Shown: positions 61,088 to 64,000 of the stretch, piece after piece
Position numbering within the stretch: the stretch's first letter is position 1
How the letters are laid out: every line of letters begins with the position of its first letter
Assembly (NCBI GenBank): GCA_012862575.1
Contig: BLSF01000087.1
Coordinates: 50,000 to 113,999 of the forward strand
From: Parietichytrium sp. I65-24A
Lineage: Eukaryota > Sar > Bigyra > Thraustochytrida > Thraustochytriidae
Direction: 5' to 3'
Length of the DNA stretch: 64,000 nucleotides
Made by a program: the position numbers and the translations under genes
Notes under the pieces: generated by a model
Database searches by the model: none
What the model was told of the DNA's origin: nothing
The model's input: the letters and a program-made list of their open reading frames with translations, nothing else

Positions 61088-61665
61088 CGTAGCTCTGGTT
61101 CAACAACTACGTTTCGACGTTCGCCTCACTCGGCTCCTTCTGGATGCCCGAGCATCACGCCGCCTCCACACGCTTCGTAGCCCTCAGTGTACCCGACACT
61201 ATTAAATTAAATACACGTAGATCGTGTAGAATTAATTACTCTGTTACTACTCTGATGGCAGTGCCAGCAGGGTTACCGCTGGTCACTCACTTTGGCAAGG
61301 GTTACAGTTCTGTGCGCTCACCTCCGCAAATACCGTTTGTTTATGTTTGTTTGCAGGAACACTGTCATGGCATGCAGGAATCGCTAAAAGGTAAATTAAT
61401 TTGACTGCGAGGTTTGTTCCGTTTCTCCATATTAACTCGAACTGCAACGGTGCCGAAGACCGGACGCTTCACCTTCGCACAAGGAAGGAAAAGAAAGTTC
61501 CATTTAGGTTGGCTGTGGATCGTCACCCCACTAACCTAACCATGACCCAGTCTGGCTGAGAAATAAAATAGAAAAACAAGATAGCAAGTGGGAATATGGC
61601 AAGAATGAATTTTCGGATCAAGCCAGAGGAGCAAGGGGAGGAAATGGTGGAGAAGGAAGGAGGAG
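61088..61665. other. 5' flank of the helical-repeat gene
   Basis: No gene is supported. It is AT-rich between 61195 and 61260 and purine-rich from 61570. An ATG at 61596 opens a short frame of 29 codons that might belong to the tentative gene downstream. Confidence 0.4.
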
Positions 61666-62302
61666 ATGCGCGAGAATCAGTCTAAGAGAAAGACTCTCGT
61701 CCAGTGGTGCGTCTGCGTTAATGGCAGCAAAGTTCAGAAGCACATGAGTTTCTCGAAAATAGCGAGGCAAGTGCGGTGGAAAAATTTTCTATACCACATC
61801 CACCCTGCGCCGTGTGCGGTAAGAAGAAACGCAGGAAGAGGTCTGGCGGCACTGCGGCGGCAATGTGACTCATAACGGAGGAACAAATGAATGAACCTCA
61901 ACAAAACGATGGAGTGTCGACAGGTTCCTATCCATAGGTAACTCCTACAGTTTGAGAAGAGCGTACGAATCTATTGTGAAAGAGCTCAGAATCCTGGTCG
62001 ACGCAAAGCAGGTAACGAGGCTCCGGCAAACGCAGCCCGCAGCGAACTCAAGATCAGTCTCATCTGCCTGCACACCGATTGATCAGAGCCCGAATTCTGC
62101 CTCGCATGTTAGCTCGAAGAGCGTGCCGGGCAAACAAGCGAATCAGGAACCACCTCAAGCAGAGGTCAGTGTATCACAGTGCTCATCTCGCAACGGGGCA
62201 TAATTTAGAGTGTCGATCCTTCTCCGCGCAAAAGGCTCCACCTTGCCGAGCAGCAATTCGGGTACTGCCATGGAGGTGGAAAGAGCGCAGAGCTCATCTT
62301 GA
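61666..62302 (+). CDS. Tentative four-exon small basic protein
   Basis: Weak model. Exons 61666-61818, 61951-62011, 62113-62164 and 62209-62302 are joined by GT-AG introns of 132, 101 and 44 bp with matching phases and end in TGA. The product would be about 119 residues, very rich in Lys and Arg (segments such as RRACRANKRIRNH), with no recognised domain. In another frame a CAVCGKKKRRKRSG stretch at about 61804-61845 resembles a zinc knuckle, so the true exon pattern may differ. AG dinucleotides are common, so agreement of phases is only mild support. Confidence 0.22.
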
Positions 62303-64000
62303 TTATCTGGCTGCAACAAGGGCACTGGCATAGAACTTTTCCTACCCTGGCTAAGCCGAGAGCCAAGATTTGCGATTGCGAAGTAGAGAGCACTTTGTGC
62401 GGCTTGACAAAGTCAAAGAATTTGGAAGACGGGACTACATAAAAGTGATTGACCGTGAGAACCGAACAGACATGATGAAAAGATCTACTCTATAGTAAAC
62501 TATAAGTCCAACACTACCCGACTTGACGCGATCCAGGTGTAATCAAGTGGATGTGCAACAAGGAAGTCTGCGCTTGGCACATTGACTTGACAGCAACAAG
62601 CAAAGTCCAACAACATTCTTTGCCCTCTTGCGATAACCTTATTGCAATCAAGTTGGACGGTATTAGCTCCGTGACGACGGAGATGGAGAGCGAACACATA
62701 AATAGCGATTGTGAGAATCCAAAACTACTCTTGACGAGATGCAGCGCGAAGATTGATTAAGTGTACGAACAACAAAGGTGCATGCTGCCTGGCGTATTGA
62801 TAGCAACAAGCAAATGAGGACAAACCGCGCATTTCAGAGAGGGATTGCAAATGTTCCATTCGGAGTTCAGAGTTTTAAAATCGTGCAGAGGGGTTGTGAA
62901 ATCGAAAGGCCGAAGATTTCAGTTTAGTGCGACCCTTTCAGAATATCAGGAAAAAGGCTCTTCAGCACAGATGCAAGGCTTGTTCTCCTAGAGGTCATTG
63001 TCCCGAAAGGAACAGTGTCTAAGAATTTATGCCGCATTTGACTGCACTGCATAGCTCACAACAGTTTGCTTTCAAGTCAAGTCATTCTACATCACGAACT
63101 GCGACCGTTGAACTTTTGAACACCACTATAGCCACACGATATCCCAGACGCCAACTCAGAGGCTCAGACGAAAGGCACTGAAACAAGCGGAAAGGGTTCA
63201 TCACGTCTCCAGCCTTGGGATGCGGGGCCGGAGAACCACCAAAAAAAAGCACGACACGATCGTAGGCACTCGAAGCCGCGAGAAACGACCGCTTTGCCCT
63301 ATGCATTGCTCACGAGAGTACACTTCCAACTGAATCGTACGTGCTCCTCAAACACCCTAGAACACGCCGCTACCACATTGAATTACTGAGGTCCCCGGAG
63401 TTCCCGGAGTGTCCGCGGGATAGAATCCAATGCATGTGGAACAAACGAATAATCTCTACAAATTCCAGGTTCTTATAACGTGCCCAGAATTTAAAGTTCG
63501 GGTTCTGCAACTTACTGGTGATCTAGGCTAGGATTTCGAGGTGAGGCAGTCATTTACAAGACCAGGGGCTTCGAAATCTCGAAAACTGAACATAAATGAG
63601 GAAAGCAGAACAGAAACAAGAGGGGCATTGAACTATTCGACCTTACCTCTGCAAGACGATACAGTTTTAAGGAAAACCAAAAAACGACAGATCTGAACCA
63701 ACCTTTTCACATGACATGTCCAGTGAATGTAAAGAATTTTTCTGAGTTATAGAAAGACGGGCAGCGCCAGAGCCTCTGAGATTAACGCTAAAAGCTTGTG
63801 AACGAGGACCAGAAGAAGTTAGATAGCAAAGAATACGCGAAGAGAATGGGCAGTTGTTAGTCCAGAAAACCAGAAAAGAAGAACACGCCAGCGAGGACTC
63901 AAAAAAAAGGGGGAGAAGAGAGAGCGCAGTTCTCAGACCAGAAAGCCAGTAAAGAAGAACACGCCAGCGTGGACTCAAAAAAAAGGGGGCCCAAAAAAAA
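62303..64000. other. Tail with diverged repeats, no supported gene
   Basis: No supported gene. A short + frame at 62551-62760 has an ATG and even composition. A segment near 62550-62600 has a diverged relative near 62760-62815 (shared CAACAA ... AGCAACAAGCAAA). Poly-A runs increase toward the end. The window closes in a 76-bp tandem repeat and a run of A. Confidence 0.45.
63842..63993. repeat. Two-copy 76-bp tandem repeat
   Basis: Two units of about 76 bp at 63842-63917 and 63918-63993, about 85% alike. Each holds GAAGAACACGCCAGCG and ends in eight A followed by five G. On the minus strand the second half of each unit starts with a C5T8 run. Confidence 0.85.

Overview
This is eukaryotic nuclear DNA. 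Genes are kilobases long, mostly uninterrupted, lie on both strands and are separated by 0.1-4 kb of repeat-rich spacer. There are no operons and no bacterial ribosome-binding sites. The few introns that can be modelled are 55-126 bp, start GTAAGT, GTAAGC or GTAGGT and end in AG, and two carry a CTAAC/CTAAT-type branch site. The gene content includes two cilium/flagellum proteins (a DRC7-like and a TMEM237-like protein), a DGAT2-type acyltransferase, a peroxisomal-type carrier and a long DENN protein. With the low intron density this fits a flagellated, oil-forming heterotrophic protist such as a thraustochytrid (Labyrinthulomycetes, Stramenopila). That placement is inference: there is no rRNA or organelle marker in the window.

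Left part, 1-24 kb: a PLGRKT-like membrane protein (874-1353) converges on a START-like/proline-rich protein (1705-5472). An Mpv17/PMP22 protein (8446-9039) and an unrecognised serine-rich protein (12040-14217) follow. Next come a seven-helix receptor-like protein (14548-16113) and a divergent ciliary pair, TMEM237-like (17152-18606) and DRC7 (19743-22802), that share a 1.1 kb spacer.

Middle, 24-51.7 kb: a 2957-residue DENN/TPR/PH protein (24379-33252), a DGAT2-family acyltransferase (34712-35884), a putative degenerate bZIP protein (37857-39824), a peroxisome-type SLC25 carrier (40578-41726), an ABCC transporter (45839-50155) and a histidine-box fatty acid/sterol hydroxylase (50812-51672). 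Several products belong to lipid and organelle-membrane traffic, but nothing shows that they are co-regulated.

Right part, 52-64 kb: a 0.5 kb block of GC-rich hairpins and duplications unlike the rest (52089-52580), then a run of small spliced genes that single-frame ORF reading misses. These are a five-helix protein (54855-55537), a four-helix protein (56198-56929) and an unrecognised 131-residue protein (57796-58372). A helical-repeat, probably mitochondrial FASTK/RAP-type protein (58490-61087) follows, then a repeat-bearing tail with only tentative coding models. Short 7-9 bp tandem arrays sit just 5' of several genes, often with a CAGTG core; this is the most pervasive unexplained pattern in the window.
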